A stretch of 42,411 nucleotides of DNA from Pseudomonadota bacterium (lineage in GTDB: Bacteria > Pseudomonadota > Gammaproteobacteria > Burkholderiales > Rhodocyclaceae). The number at the start of each line of letters is the position of its first letter. The stretch's first letter is position 1. The translations under genes and the position numbers were made by a program. The stretch lies in assembly GCA_021782315.1 (NCBI GenBank), contig JAJXVG010000006.1, forward strand, positions 1 to 42,411, read 5' to 3'. The notes below the pieces were generated by a model, which was not told the DNA's origin, did not search any database, and worked only from the letters and a program-made list of their open reading frames with translations. Positions 9,290-19,533 of this stretch are shown here, one piece after another.

Positions 9290-10732
9290 TTATTGCTCGC
9301 TGTCTTCCCGCTGGGCGACCCAGAGCAGGAGTGCGTCGATGGCCGCGCTGCCTGCCTGGGAACGCGGGTGGTTGATCAGAAAACTGATCGCATAAGCGCG
9401 TCCCCGGGTATCCAGAACATAGCCTGCCGCCGTCTTGGCGCCGTCCAGCGTGCCGGTCTTGATATGGGCGCGGCCGAAGGCTTCGCTGTCGTTCAGCCTT
9501 TTCTTCATCGTGCCGTCGATGCCGACGATGGGGAGGCTGGCGACGAATTCCGGCATGAGCGGATTTTTCCAGGCGTCGAGCAGAAGGCGGTTGAGGCTGT
9601 CGGCGCTGATCCGCTCGACGCGCGACAGCCCTGAACCGTTGTCGAGGACGAGCTCGGCAAAATGCAGGTGGCGCCCGGTCAGCCAGTCGACGATGCGCTG
9701 CCGCGAGCCTTCGGCGGTGGCCGGCACGCTTTCCTGCGGCGCGCCGCTGCCCAGGGTGAGAAAGACCTGGCGCGCCATCACGTTGTTGCTGTACTTGTTG
9801 ATGCCGCGCAGGATCTCGGCCAGCGGCGGCGATTCGTGCTCGGCCAGCAAACCGCTCGCGGCCGGCAAGACGCCGTCGCGTACGCGGCCGTCGATGCTAC
9901 CGCCGAGTTCCTTCCAGACGGCACGGATCAGGCCTTCGACCTGGGCGTCGGCGGCCAGCGGCGACAGGTTGAGTTGTCTTTCGCCGCACAGCGTGGCGTA
10001 GCTGCCGGTGAACACCAGTCGATCGCCCTGGCTTTCCCGGATTAGTCGCAACTTGATCAGGTCCTTCCAGTTGCTGCCGCATTCACCGTTGGTGGCACGC
10101 AACTGGTTGTCGACGGTCAGGCCGTCGCTGGGGGTTTCCATCAGCAGGCGGGGCCGCTCGTTGTCCGCCTGCAGGGTGAAGGTCAGAGCGCGGAAATTGA
10201 GCAGCAGCGCGTCCGGGCCGACGTTGTAGGGGCGCATCGGCTTGTCGTCGAAAGCGCCGGGGTCGCTGGCCGGGATGTCGAATGCCCTGCGGTCGATGAC
10301 GATATCGCCACTGATCCGCCTGATGCCGCGTACGCGCAACTGGCGAAGCAGGGCGGACAGGTCTTCGATGGCGAAACGGGGGTCGCCGCTGCCCTTGAGG
10401 TACAGATTGCCGTCCAACACCCCGTCGACTGCGGGAGCTTCGGACCAGGCTCCGGTTTTCCAGGTGTAGGCCGGGCCGAGCAGGTTGAGCGCCGCATAGG
10501 TGGTGAGCAGTTTCATGACCGAGGCCGGATTCATCGGCTGCATTGCATTGTGGCTCAACAGCGGCGAGGCGGCATCGACGGCCTGGACGGTGACGGCGAC
10601 GCTGTCGGCCGGAATCTGCGCCGCCTTGAGTGCCTGTAGAACGCCGGGCGGCAGGTTGCCGGCCATGACCGGCCAGGACAGACAGGCGAGAGCCAGGGCC
10701 AGTATCCGGGCCAGGGGAAAGCGGAGGAGCAT
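9290..10732 (-). CDS. dacB: D-alanyl-D-alanine carboxypeptidase/endopeptidase (PBP4, DacB family)
   Basis: A 480-residue periplasmic penicillin-binding protein with an N-terminal signal peptide ending near VMA-GNLPPG. The three serine-peptidase motifs are present: SVMK (SxxK) near residue 70, SNN in KYSNNVMARQ, and KTG in HIKTGTLDGAK. It trims or cleaves peptidoglycan peptide cross-links. Length matches E. coli DacB (477). It heads a two-gene minus-strand operon with the iron-sulfur protein gene. Confidence 0.94.
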   Translation of the reverse strand: MLLRFPLARILALALACLSWPVMAGNLPPGVLQALKAAQIPADSVAVTVQAVDAASPLLSHNAMQPMNPASVMKLLTTYAALNLLGPAYTWKTGAWSEAPAVDGVLDGNLYLKGSGDPRFAIEDLSALLRQLRVRGIRRISGDIVIDRRAFDIPASDPGAFDDKPMRPYNVGPDALLLNFRALTFTLQADNERPRLLMETPSDGLTVDNQLRATNGECGSNWKDLIKLRLIRESQGDRLVFTGSYATLCGERQLNLSPLAADAQVEGLIRAVWKELGGSIDGRVRDGVLPAASGLLAEHESPPLAEILRGINKYSNNVMARQVFLTLGSGAPQESVPATAEGSRQRIVDWLTGRHLHFAELVLDNGSGLSRVERISADSLNRLLLDAWKNPLMPEFVASLPIVGIDGTMKKRLNDSEAFGRAHIKTGTLDGAKTAAGYVLDTRGRAYAISFLINHPRSQAGSAAIDALLLWVAQREDSEQ

Positions 10733-10822
10733 GGTGCGATTTGGCGAAAAACGGGCGAAGGGGGATAGCCTAACATTGCCCGGGGCGATTGCCCTTCAAG
10801 CGAGGCTGACGGGCCGGCAACT

Positions 10823-10850
10823 GCGGGATGGAGGGCCGTCTCCATCCCGC
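10823..10850. terminator. hairpin downstream of the chemoreceptor gene
   Basis: A perfect 11-bp stem, GCGGGATGGAG / CTCCATCCCGC, with a six-base loop. It lies 27 bases after the minus-strand chemoreceptor stop and upstream of dacB. There is no T run, so it may be a Rho-independent-like or processing hairpin rather than a classical terminator. Confidence 0.6.
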
Positions 10851-10876
10851 GTGTCGTTCGGACAAAGCCCTGCCGA

Positions 10877-12505
10877 TCAGAGCCGGAACCTGCCGATCTG
10901 CTGCTTCAGGTTATTGGCGATAACTTCGAGTTGATGTGCCGTTTCCGAGGTGTCGCGGATTGTTCCTGTCGTTTCATCGACCATGTTGGCGATCTGCTCT
11001 ACGCGTTGGGCAATAGAGGTGCTGGTTGTGCTTTGCTCATGGGTGGAGTCGGCCACCTCTCCGATTCTGAGCAGGGTCCGGCGGGCACCGTCTTCGATGG
11101 CGCGCAGCGATTCGGTGGCTGAAGCGGCCAGCTGAACGCCTTCCTGAACCTCGGGCAATGCTGCATCCATGGCCTCCACTGCGCCGATGGTGTCGTTCTG
11201 GATACCGACGATCATCTGTTCGATTTCGGCGGTGGCCGCCGAGGTGCGTTCGGCCAGCTTGCGGACTTCGTCGGCGACGACGGCAAAGCCGCGGCCTTGC
11301 TCGCCGGCGCGCGCCGCCTCAATGGCTGCGTTGAGCGCCAGCAGATTGGTCTGGCCGGCGATGTCCTTGATTACGTTGGCGATCGAAGAAATTTGACTGG
11401 CCCGTTCTTCCAGGGCGCGGATACGGTTGGAGGCATTGCTCACCGTATCGGAAATTTTCTCGATGGCTTGCGATGCCTGTTGGACGCGGGCGGTGCCTTG
11501 TCCCGCCAGTTCGACCGCCTGATTCGAGTCGAGCGAGGTGTCGCGGGCGCTGTCCGAAATATGGTTCGAGCTGACGGTCAACTCTTCGATTGCCGCTGCC
11601 ATCGCCGAAGTGGCATCGGATTGTTGCTCGGCCGCACGCGATACTTCTGCCGAGGCTTGGGCTATTCTGGAGGCGTTGCTAACCAGGCTATTGGCATCGT
11701 TGTTGATCTCGCCGACCAAAGTACGCAGGGAAGCGACCATATTGGCCAATGCATGGAGCAGGCTTCCAGCCGGTGCGTTGTCGAGCGAAGCGGTCAAATC
11801 GCCACTGGCAACGCGTTCCATGATGGCGGTTGCCGCCGCCGGTTCTCCGCCGAGTTGGCGTACGATGCTACTGCCTACTTGCCAGCCTACCAGGCTCAGC
11901 AACAGTAACAATCCCAGCGAAATGCCGCCGAGGAGAATGGCTTCTCGCCGGAATTCGCTATCGACGTCGTCGATATAGATGCCGGTGCCGATCACCCAGC
12001 CCCAGAGAGCGAAATTGCCGACATAGGCGAGCTTCGGTTCCGGGGTGGTCTGGCCCGCCTTGGGAAACCAGTAATCGACGAAGCCACCGCCGGCCAGGGC
12101 TGTAGCGACGATCTCCTTCATCAGGAATTTACCCCGGGCATCCTTCATGTCGGCGACATCCTTGCCTTCGTTTTCCGGCTTGGGCGGAATCAGGATGTAG
12201 TGGTGGCTGTTGTCGAGAATGAAAAAATAATTGGTCTTGTCGTAACGTTGGGCGCGCAATGTTTCGATGGCCTGTTTCTTGGCTTCTTCCTCCGACATCT
12301 TTCCTGTTTCGACCTGCTTCTGGTGATAGGAAAGCACGCCCATCGCCGATTCGACCAGGGCTTGCGTCGTTTGTTTGCGATCCTCCAGCATGCCCGATTT
12401 CAATTGGAAGAGGGCGGTCAGGCATAGGCTCAGTAAACCGAGGAGCATCAGGCCAACCAATATCTGCATGCGTGTCGATACGCGCAGGGTATGCATTGAG
12501 TTCAT
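10877..12505 (-). CDS. methyl-accepting chemotaxis protein with single Cache domain
   Basis: A 542-residue chemoreceptor. One membrane helix (about residues 14-34), a periplasmic sCache-type sensor (about 36-185, with [18 protein letters not shown]), a second membrane helix (about 190-212), a HAMP region, then the cytoplasmic signalling domain. The CheA/CheW-binding hairpin tip [41 protein letters not shown] is typical (only part quoted as evidence: [20 protein letters not shown]). The first ATG is chosen because GGAGGAG sits just before it. No C-terminal CheR-binding pentapeptide is seen. Cache domains of this class often bind small organic acids; the ligand is unknown. Confidence 0.95.
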   Translation of the reverse strand: MNSMHTLRVSTRMQILVGLMLLGLLSLCLTALFQLKSGMLEDRKQTTQALVESAMGVLSYHQKQVETGKMSEEEAKKQAIETLRAQRYDKTNYFFILDNSHHYILIPPKPENEGKDVADMKDARGKFLMKEIVATALAGGGFVDYWFPKAGQTTPEPKLAYVGNFALWGWVIGTGIYIDDVDSEFRREAILLGGISLGLLLLLSLVGWQVGSSIVRQLGGEPAAATAIMERVASGDLTASLDNAPAGSLLHALANMVASLRTLVGEINNDANSLVSNASRIAQASAEVSRAAEQQSDATSAMAAAIEELTVSSNHISDSARDTSLDSNQAVELAGQGTARVQQASQAIEKISDTVSNASNRIRALEERASQISSIANVIKDIAGQTNLLALNAAIEAARAGEQGRGFAVVADEVRKLAERTSAATAEIEQMIVGIQNDTIGAVEAMDAALPEVQEGVQLAASATESLRAIEDGARRTLLRIGEVADSTHEQSTTSTSIAQRVEQIANMVDETTGTIRDTSETAHQLEVIANNLKQQIGRFRL

Positions 12506-12699
12506 ACGGGCTCCTCCGTTTTATGTTTTTCCTTGGATTCTAGTCTTGGATGGCAAGAAATGTGTAACTGCTTGCCGTGATGCAGGCGGATTTTTATTAC
12601 TAAAGTGGTAGTCATTCGGATAGGCGCAATATGCCACACGGGATTATGGTTTGGTGTTATTTTTACATTTAGCGTATTCCTCAAGGCGCAGTCTCTCGA

Positions 12700-14844
12700 A
12701 TGAAGGACACGGTCGGCCGGTCTTCCGAAAGCGATTTTTTCCTTAGCCTCGGCTATCGGGTCTGGCTGTTGATCGGGCATCTGCTGGTTGTGGCCCTGTG
12801 TGGGCTGGGCATCTCGATGGAATTCCGGCAGATCGACGAAAATGTCGAAACATTGGCCAGGGAGCGAGGCAGTGTCCTCTTCCACCTGCTCGAATTGATG
12901 CGCGACTGGAACGCCATGCACGGTGGCGTCTATGTCCCGGTGACGGCGACGACCCAACCGAATCCCTATCTGATTCATCCCCGGCGTGACTTGCTGACGA
13001 CGGATGGCGAGCGCCTGACCATGGTCAATCCCGCCTTCATGACACGTCAGATCGGTGAAATTGCCGAACGGGCCGATGGGGTGAAATTCCATATCACCAG
13101 CCTGCGGCCGATACGTCCGGGCAATGCGGCGGATGCTTGGGAGATGGAAGGTTTGCTGGCCTTCGAAAATGGCAGCAAGCACGAAGTCCTGGCCCTGTTG
13201 GCAACGGATAAGGGGATGGTTCATCGTTACATGGCGCCCTTGTTGGTCAAGCAGTCCTGCCTTGCTTGTCACCTGCAACAGGGATACAAACTGGGAGATG
13301 TTCGTGGTGCCATCAGCATCTCGATGCCCGCCGAAAAAATTCTTGCCGTACGCAGCGAGCAGCGGGTGCGCGTCGTTTCGAGCATGGGCGCGGCGGGCCT
13401 GATCATCGCCTTGCTGATGCATTATGTAATTCGACGATCCCGGCGTCAGTTCCTTCATTTGAAAGAGATAAGCGCCGGTCAGGAGCGGCTGATCGCCGCG
13501 CGGACACAGACCCTTTCCAGGGTCAACGACCAGTTGCTGGCGGAGGTGGCCGAACGCAAGCGCAACGAGGCGCGGATCGGCGAGAGCGAGGCGCGCTATC
13601 GTTCGGTGATCGAAGCCAGCCAGAATGGGATCATCATCATGCAGGTTCCGGATTTTCGTATCAGCTTTGCCAATGAGCAGGCCGCCGCCATGCTCGGGCT
13701 GGAGTCGGCGCAGCTGTTGAATCGGCCCGTGCTCGATTTCATTCACGCCACGGACCGCCCCCTTGCTGCCGAGCGCCTTGACCGCCGGGCTCGAGGCGAA
13801 CCAGTGTCGGCGACGATACGCCTGCGTCTTGCCCAGCCGGATGGCAGTCATGTGCGAATCGCCGATGTCCATGTCGCGCGTATCGAAGACGCTTCGGCGC
13901 AGGTGCAATGGGTGGCCAGCGCGCAGGACGTGAGCGATCGTCTGGCCGCTGAGCGTGCCTTGCAGATATCGGCTGCCGTCATGGAGAGCGCGGCCGAAGC
14001 TATCGTCGTCACCGATGCCGAGAACCGCATCATTCAAACCAATCCGGCTTTTACGGCGATTACCGGATATCTTCCTCAGGAGGTTCTCGGCAAGGATCCC
14101 GGCATTCTCGGGGCTGGCCGGCACGATACCGAGTTCTTCCGCGACATGTGGCAATCCCTGGGCAGGAATGGGCATTGGGCCGGCGAAGTCTGGAATCGTC
14201 GACCCGATGGCACGCTATATGTCGTCTGGCTGACCATTTCGGCAATTCGCGGCGAGGGGGTGGAGAGTGGCGGCAGGCATGTGGCTACCTTCATCGATAT
14301 CACGCAGCGCAAGGAAGTCGAGGAGATGCTCCGGCATCGTGCCCAAAGCGATCCATTGACCGATCTGCCCAATCGGACGTTGTTCTACGACCGCCTGCAG
14401 ATGGCGCTGACCCATGCGCGACGCTATGGCGAGTCATTCGGGCTGTTCTATATCGATCTCGATCATTTCAAGGGGGTCAATGACTCGCTGGGTCACGCCG
14501 CCGGCGACGAATTGCTGATCGAGACCGCTCACCGGCTGCTGCTGGCCGTTCGCCAGTCCGATACGGTGGCCCGCTTGGGCGGCGACGAATTTGCCGTCAT
14601 CCTCCCCAAGATCGGCAGCCAGACCGAGGTGGAGGAGGTCGCCCAGCGCGTGGTCGCCGCCCTGGCCTGCCCATTCCGACTGGCGGCAGGGGAAGCTTGC
14701 GTTTCGGCCAGTGTCGGCATCGCCGTCTACCCGCAGCATGGCGACGACCTGGAGTCCTTGCGGGCCAGTGCCGATGCTGCACTTTATGCGGTCAAGCATG
14801 GCGGGCGCAACGCCTACCGCTTCGCGCCACACGGTGCCGGCTGA
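12700..14844 (+). CDS. haem-motif (DUF3365-like) PAS-PAS-GGDEF sensor diguanylate cyclase
   Basis: A 714-residue membrane protein. An N-terminal helix is followed by a periplasmic DUF3365/Tll0287-type sensor containing CLACH at residues 187-191, a c-type haem attachment motif. Then come a second helix (about 228-246), a coiled linker, two PAS domains (about 295-420 and 425-545) and a GGDEF domain with intact LGGDEFAVIL (near 627). It should make c-di-GMP in response to a periplasmic redox, gas or ligand signal. No EAL domain is present. It is divergent from the chemoreceptor across a 194-bp AT-rich gap; no strong ribosome binding site is seen. Confidence 0.9.
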   Translation: MKDTVGRSSESDFFLSLGYRVWLLIGHLLVVALCGLGISMEFRQIDENVETLARERGSVLFHLLELMRDWNAMHGGVYVPVTATTQPNPYLIHPRRDLLTTDGERLTMVNPAFMTRQIGEIAERADGVKFHITSLRPIRPGNAADAWEMEGLLAFENGSKHEVLALLATDKGMVHRYMAPLLVKQSCLACHLQQGYKLGDVRGAISISMPAEKILAVRSEQRVRVVSSMGAAGLIIALLMHYVIRRSRRQFLHLKEISAGQERLIAARTQTLSRVNDQLLAEVAERKRNEARIGESEARYRSVIEASQNGIIIMQVPDFRISFANEQAAAMLGLESAQLLNRPVLDFIHATDRPLAAERLDRRARGEPVSATIRLRLAQPDGSHVRIADVHVARIEDASAQVQWVASAQDVSDRLAAERALQISAAVMESAAEAIVVTDAENRIIQTNPAFTAITGYLPQEVLGKDPGILGAGRHDTEFFRDMWQSLGRNGHWAGEVWNRRPDGTLYVVWLTISAIRGEGVESGGRHVATFIDITQRKEVEEMLRHRAQSDPLTDLPNRTLFYDRLQMALTHARRYGESFGLFYIDLDHFKGVNDSLGHAAGDELLIETAHRLLLAVRQSDTVARLGGDEFAVILPKIGSQTEVEEVAQRVVAALACPFRLAAGEACVSASVGIAVYPQHGDDLESLRASADAALYAVKHGGRNAYRFAPHGAG

Positions 14845-14927
14845 GCACTCCCTCGGCAATTCGCCGGGTTCGGCAAGGCGGGGAACATGTGCAAAAATTC
14901 AGGCATGCGATTGGCCTGCTTGTGTCT

Positions 14928-14933
14928 TATAAT
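14928..14933 (+). promoter_or_regulatory. possible -10 box (TATAAT) upstream of the Pat-like gene
   Basis: A consensus TATAAT lies in an AT-rich stretch 55 bases before the ATG at 14988. No good -35 hexamer is found at 17-bp spacing, so an activator or another sigma recognition mode may be needed. The rest of 14845-14987 holds no gene. Confidence 0.4.
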
Positions 14934-14987
14934 GATACATTAATAATTAAATTATAAAAATTTTTGTAACATGTTTAACGAGCCAAC

Positions 14988-17654
14988 ATGCAAACCCAAC
15001 ACTACCTGAATTCTCTTTTCGCGCCGGGTTCTGTGGCCATCATCGGCGCTTCCGAACGGGAAAGCTCGGTCGGGGCCGTGATCCTGAACAATCTGCTCGG
15101 CGCCGGATACGGCGGCAAGATATTTCCGGTTAACCCGCATCACACGACGGTATTGGGCCATACGGCCTGGCCGTCCGTCGAAGCGGTAGGCTGCAGGGTG
15201 GATCTGGCCATCATTGCGACACCGGCTCGGAGCATTCCCGAGATCATGGCCCAATGCGGCCGGGCCGGCGTGCGCAATGCCATCATCGTCGCCACCGGTT
15301 TTTCCGAAACCGGCAACAGCGGTGCGACCCTGGAGCGCAAGATCAGGGAAATCGCCCGAACCGGGAATGTCCGGATTCTCGGCCCGAATTGCATCGGCAT
15401 CATGCGGCCGGATCAAAGACTGAATGCCGCCTATACGCGGATTCCGGCTATGGCCGGGGACTTGGCGCTGGTTTCCCAGTCCGGCGCGATGTGTTCCGCC
15501 GTGCTCGACTGGGCCGCCAGCAACGGGGTCGGCTTTTCGTCGGTGATTTCGCTTGGCCGCAGTGCCGACGTCAATTTTGGCGAGGTGCTGGATTTCCTGG
15601 TTTACGACGAGAAGACGCGAAACATCCTGATCTATCTCGAACATGTCGGCGATGCACGCCATTTCATGAGCGCCCTGCGCTCGGCCGCCCGGGTCAAGCC
15701 GGTGATCCTGCTCAAGGCCGGCAGGCATCCCTTGACCATTCTGGAAAATCCCGACGCCGACGCAATTTTCGATGCCGCCATCCGGCGGGCCGGCGTCGTC
15801 CGCGTTCAGAACATCGATCAGCTGTTCCACGCCGCCAAGGCGCTGAGCACCGGTTTCCGCCCCCATGGCCGGCAATTGTCCATCCTGACCAACGGCGGCG
15901 GGCCGGGTGTCATGGCGGCGGACCGGGCGGGCGACCTGGCCATTCCCCTGGCGTCATTGGCCAGCGATACGACGGAAACGCTCAATCGCCTGCTGCCGCG
16001 CGGCTGGTCACATGGCGGCCTGGTCGACATCGGCGGCGACGCGACCGTGGAGCGTTATCGCGAGGCGCTGCGTGCCGTTACGAGCGATCCCAATGTCCAT
16101 AGCACCCTGGTCCTCATGGCGCCCCATGCGATGATCGAACCGACCGCCGTCGCCCAGGCCGTTATCGAGATTGCCCGGAAGACGTCGAAAACCATCTGCT
16201 GCTGCTGGATGGGCGGGGAGCAGGTGAGTGCGGCGCGCCGTCTGCTGGAAGAGGCCGGTTTGCCGGTCTTTCGCACCCCGGATACGGCAATCGAGCTGTT
16301 TCACAATATTGCCAAGTATTACCGCAACCAGAAGCTGCTGGTGCAAACCCCGGGACCGGATGCAAAGCAGGCCGGCAATCGCCAGGGGAACGCCCGCCTG
16401 CTGATCGAAACCCTGCTCGCCGAGCGGCGGAAGGTCCTCTCCGTCATGGAGTCGAAAGCCGTTCTCAACGCCTTCGGCATCGCGGTATCGCCGAGCGTGG
16501 TCGCTCACAATGCGACGGAAGCCCTGTTCATCGCCCAGCAGGTTGGTTTCCCGGTAGCCATGAAGGTGGACTCCCCCGACCTGGCGCAGAAGTCGGAGGC
16601 CGGTGGCGTCCGGCTCAACATCGCCAGTACCGAGTCGGTGCTCAATGCTTATCACGACATCGTTGCGGCGGTCGGCCGACGCTATCCCGAGGCTCTGATC
16701 AAGGGCGTCTCCATCGAACCCCACCTGGTTTCGCCGAGCGGCCTGGAGTTGATGGTCGGCGTTTTTCGCGACCCGCTGTTCGGTCCGCTCATCACTTTCG
16801 GGGCGGGCGGCAGCGATGTCGATGTCTTCAGCGACCGGGCCTTGGCCCTGCCGCCGCTCAATGCCTTCCTGGCCAGGGATCTCGTCGATTCGACCAAGAT
16901 CGGGCTGGCCCTCGGGCAATCGGACCTGCGGCCACAGTCCGACCGCAGTGCCCTGGAGAGGGTCCTGGTCGCCGTCTCGGCGCTGGTTTGCGAATTGCCG
17001 TGGGTGAGGTCACTGGAAATCAATCCCTTGATCTTCGACGAAAAGGGGGCGATTGCCGCCGACGCGCGGATCGTCATCGATCATGCCCTGGGCGGGCCGT
17101 CGGGCAGCTACGCGCATCTGGCCATTGCCCCCTATCCTTCCCACCTGCAGCAAACCTGGCAGATCGACGGCGTCAACCTGACCGTGCGGCCGGTGCGGCC
17201 GGAAGATGCCCCCCTTGAACAGGCTTTCGTCAGCGGTCTGTCGGAGGCGTCGAGATTCTTCCGTTTCATGGATTCGATCAGCGAACTGCCGCCCTCGCTG
17301 CTGGCCCGTTTTACGCAAATCGACTACGGCCGGGAAATGGCCTTGCTGGCGACCGCCAATGAAGACGGCAAGGAACGGCTGGTGGCCAGCGCCCGCTACG
17401 CCCAGGCCGGGGACGGCGAGTCGGTCGAATTCGCCCTGGCCGTCGCCGACGACTGGCAGCGCTGCGGGCTCGGTCGCCGGCTGTTGGCGGCCTTGATCGA
17501 CTGTGCCCGGCAGGCCGGTTACCGGATCATGCTGGGCGACGTCCTGTCGGACAATGCAAAAATGCTGTTCCTGATGGAGAGTTTGGGATTCGCCGTCCTG
17601 CCGCATCAGGAGGACAGGCGTGCCAAGCGGGTGGTGAAGATGCTGTCGGTTTGA
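14988..17654 (+). CDS. Pat-like protein lysine acetyltransferase (inactive NDP-forming acyl-CoA synthetase + GNAT)
   Basis: An 888-residue protein with CoA-binding (GSVAIIGASE), succinyl-CoA-ligase-like and ATP-grasp parts (about 1-700) and a C-terminal GNAT domain (about 730-888; DDWQRCGLGRRLLAALI). In active ADP-forming synthetases a phosphorylated histidine lies in an SHTG segment after the AGR motif; here AGRHPLTILENPDADAIF follows with that segment missing, as in the Pat/PatZ acetyltransferases. Such enzymes acetylate the catalytic-loop lysine of AMP-forming acyl-CoA ligases. Its place beside paaX and near paaK (which has the TLTGK lysine motif) makes PaaK a plausible target; this is inference. 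Confidence 0.85.
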   Translation: MQTQHYLNSLFAPGSVAIIGASERESSVGAVILNNLLGAGYGGKIFPVNPHHTTVLGHTAWPSVEAVGCRVDLAIIATPARSIPEIMAQCGRAGVRNAIIVATGFSETGNSGATLERKIREIARTGNVRILGPNCIGIMRPDQRLNAAYTRIPAMAGDLALVSQSGAMCSAVLDWAASNGVGFSSVISLGRSADVNFGEVLDFLVYDEKTRNILIYLEHVGDARHFMSALRSAARVKPVILLKAGRHPLTILENPDADAIFDAAIRRAGVVRVQNIDQLFHAAKALSTGFRPHGRQLSILTNGGGPGVMAADRAGDLAIPLASLASDTTETLNRLLPRGWSHGGLVDIGGDATVERYREALRAVTSDPNVHSTLVLMAPHAMIEPTAVAQAVIEIARKTSKTICCCWMGGEQVSAARRLLEEAGLPVFRTPDTAIELFHNIAKYYRNQKLLVQTPGPDAKQAGNRQGNARLLIETLLAERRKVLSVMESKAVLNAFGIAVSPSVVAHNATEALFIAQQVGFPVAMKVDSPDLAQKSEAGGVRLNIASTESVLNAYHDIVAAVGRRYPEALIKGVSIEPHLVSPSGLELMVGVFRDPLFGPLITFGAGGSDVDVFSDRALALPPLNAFLARDLVDSTKIGLALGQSDLRPQSDRSALERVLVAVSALVCELPWVRSLEINPLIFDEKGAIAADARIVIDHALGGPSGSYAHLAIAPYPSHLQQTWQIDGVNLTVRPVRPEDAPLEQAFVSGLSEASRFFRFMDSISELPPSLLARFTQIDYGREMALLATANEDGKERLVASARYAQAGDGESVEFALAVADDWQRCGLGRRLLAALIDCARQAGYRIMLGDVLSDNAKMLFLMESLGFAVLPHQEDRRAKRVVKMLSV

Positions 17655-17804
17655 GCGCTGCGCCGAGTTCCGGGCTGATCGACATGTTGAAATTGTATTG
17701 ATTTGTTACTTGTATTTTTTATTTGTTAAATGTTTTGTGTCGTTATTGGGGGCTGATTTTGCCGATATCCGGATGGCGGTTGAAAAACGAGCCAGCACTT
17801 TGTT

Positions 17805-17833
17805 TTGAAGCGATACGGTACCTTGGGTAAAAT
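17805..17833 (+). promoter_or_regulatory. sigma-70-type promoter of paaX (TTGAAG-N17-TAAAAT)
   Basis: TTGAAG at 17805-17810 and TAAAAT at 17828-17833 have the ideal 17-bp spacing. A transcription start near 17840 leaves about a 59-base leader to the chosen GTG of paaX. The AT-rich stretch 17690-17760 upstream holds no gene that I can support. Confidence 0.6.
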
Positions 17834-17898
17834 GATCGAAATACCGAGTGGCGCATGAGGCCAATGAATTCCTCCCGTTTTTTTTGCTGGTTACTCTT

Positions 17899-18846
17899 GT
17901 GAGCAATCTGATACAGGCGCGCCTGGACGAATTCAGGCAGCGGCGTCGCGTTCAGGCCGGATCGTTGATCATCACCGTTTTCGGCGATGCCGTTCTGCCG
18001 CGTGGCGGCCGGATCTGGTTGGGCAGCCTGATTCAATTGCTGGAGCCTCTGGCGCTCAATGAACGCCTGATTCGCACCTCGGTTTTCCGTCTCGTCAAGG
18101 AAGAGTGGCTGCGGGCGGAGTCCGTCGGTCGACGCGCCGAATACGCGCTCACCTCATCCGGCAAGCGGCGCTTCGAGGAGGCGGCGCAGCACATTTACGC
18201 CTCCAACGCACCGCTTTGGGATAGACGCTGGCGTCTGATACTGGCCGTTCGGGGCATGGATCCCAAGGTTCGCGAGCAGTTCAGGCGGGCCTTGTTCTGG
18301 CAGGGCTTCGGGGTATTGGGCGACGACTGCTTCGTGCATCCGAGCGCCGATCTGTCTAGCGTTTTCGATGCCCTGATCGCCGATGGCCTGTCCTCCGTCC
18401 TCGGCGGCCTGTTGCCGCTGTTCGCCGCCGATTCGCGTTTGGCGCAGTCGGCCAACGACGCTGACCTGGTGCGCCGGGCCTGGGATCTCGGCATCCTGGC
18501 CAACGCCTACCGCGAATTCGTCGCCTGCTATCAACCCATTCTCGACGAGATGCAACTGGATAGCCTGTTCGAAGTCAGCGAACAGGATGCCTTTTTGCTG
18601 CGCATCCTGCTCATCCACGATTACCGTCGATTGCTGTTGCGCGACCCGGAGTTGCCGGAGGTGTTGTTGCCGCCGAATTGGCCGGGTCAGAAGGCACGCC
18701 TGTTGTGCAAGGAACTGTACAAGCGCCTGGAACCGGTCTCCGCTCGCCATCTCGATCAATGGCTCTGCCTTGCAGACGGCCGGATTCCGGCGCAGGACGC
18801 CCTGCTCACCGAGCGCTTTCCGCAATACGACCCCTTGGGCGCCTAG
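17899..18846 (+). CDS. paaX: phenylacetyl-CoA-responsive repressor PaaX
   Basis: A 315-residue transcription factor, nearly the same length as E. coli PaaX (316). After a winged-helix N-terminus ([16 protein letters not shown], close to the E. coli GDSLSHRGGEIWLGSL) it keeps the PaaX core with [27 protein letters not shown] and [15 protein letters not shown]. It represses paa genes until phenylacetyl-CoA binds. GTG at 17899 is preferred over GTG at 17848 because it aligns with the E. coli start and avoids an odd hydrophobic extension. Its stop overlaps the convergent paaY stop. Confidence 0.94.
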   Translation: MSNLIQARLDEFRQRRRVQAGSLIITVFGDAVLPRGGRIWLGSLIQLLEPLALNERLIRTSVFRLVKEEWLRAESVGRRAEYALTSSGKRRFEEAAQHIYASNAPLWDRRWRLILAVRGMDPKVREQFRRALFWQGFGVLGDDCFVHPSADLSSVFDALIADGLSSVLGGLLPLFAADSRLAQSANDADLVRRAWDLGILANAYREFVACYQPILDEMQLDSLFEVSEQDAFLLRILLIHDYRRLLLRDPELPEVLLPPNWPGQKARLLCKELYKRLEPVSARHLDQWLCLADGRIPAQDALLTERFPQYDPLGA

Positions 18847-19460
18847 CCCTGCCTGTTTTTCAACTCGCTTAGAGGTACGATGTCTGGCATTTCGATGCGC
18901 TTGCGCCCGGCTTCGACCGCCGTCAGTGGCGTCGTTTCGACCAGGGTGGCAAGGCAGCGCCGGGTCAGTTCCTGATAGGTACGGGTACCGTCGGCTTTCC
19001 AGGCCAGTTCCTCGTCGCTGAGGAGGCGAACGACCCTGGCCGGGATGCCGGCCAGCAGGGAGCGTGGCGGCAGTTCCTGCTTGGCCTTGACGAAGGAGGA
19101 GGCGGCGACGATGCTCGACTCGCCGACGATGGCGTTGTCCATGATCACCGCGTTCATGCCGACCAGCGCGTTGCGGCCGATGCGGCAACCGTGCAGCACG
19201 GCACCGTGGCCGATATGTCCGTTCTCTTCGACGACGGTGTCGGTGCCGGGAAAGCCGTGCATGACGCAGGTATCCTGCAGGTTGGCGCCGGCCTCCAGGA
19301 TCAGTCGGCCGAAATCGCCGCGCAGGCTGGCGCAGGGACCGACATAGCAATGCGGGCCGACGATGACGTCGCCGATGAGGACGGCGCTGGGGTGAACATA
19401 GGCAGTCGGATCAACGACCGGTACGATGCCGTCGATGGCATAAACGCGAAGTTGTGACAT
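18843..19460 (-). CDS. paaY: PaaY hexapeptide-repeat thioesterase
   Basis: A 205-residue left-handed beta-helix protein of the gamma-carbonic-anhydrase type (hexapeptide repeats from about residue 18 to 150, with metal-type histidines in HGFPGTD and [12 protein letters not shown]). PaaY is known as a thioesterase that clears toxic 2-hydroxycyclohepta-1,4,6-triene-1-formyl-CoA formed by a side reaction of the aerobic phenylacetate route. Convergent with paaX, as in many paa loci, and divergent from the IclR regulator 73 bases away. Confidence 0.9.
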   Translation of the reverse strand: MSQLRVYAIDGIVPVVDPTAYVHPSAVLIGDVIVGPHCYVGPCASLRGDFGRLILEAGANLQDTCVMHGFPGTDTVVEENGHIGHGAVLHGCRIGRNALVGMNAVIMDNAIVGESSIVAASSFVKAKQELPPRSLLAGIPARVVRLLSDEELAWKADGTRTYQELTRRCLATLVETTPLTAVEAGRKRIEMPDIVPLSELKNRQG

Positions 19461-19533
19461 AGGTCAGTGTTTTCCTTTGGGAATTTGCATTATTCTAGAA
19501 CCAATTACGAAGTATGGAATCAAGGGGGCGGTG
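19461..19533. promoter_or_regulatory. short divergent control region between paaY and the IclR-type gene
   Basis: The 73-bp AT-rich gap carries the palindrome TTCTAGAA (19493-19500) and related half-sites (GGAATTTGCATTATTCTAGAACC). It must hold the promoters of both genes and is a plausible operator for the IclR-family protein. Only the palindrome is seen directly. Confidence 0.45.

Noticed and set aside
17848-17898. GTG start at 17848 for PaaX
   Set aside because: It would add a hydrophobic 17-residue extension absent from E. coli PaaX; GTG at 17899 fits alignment and promoter position.
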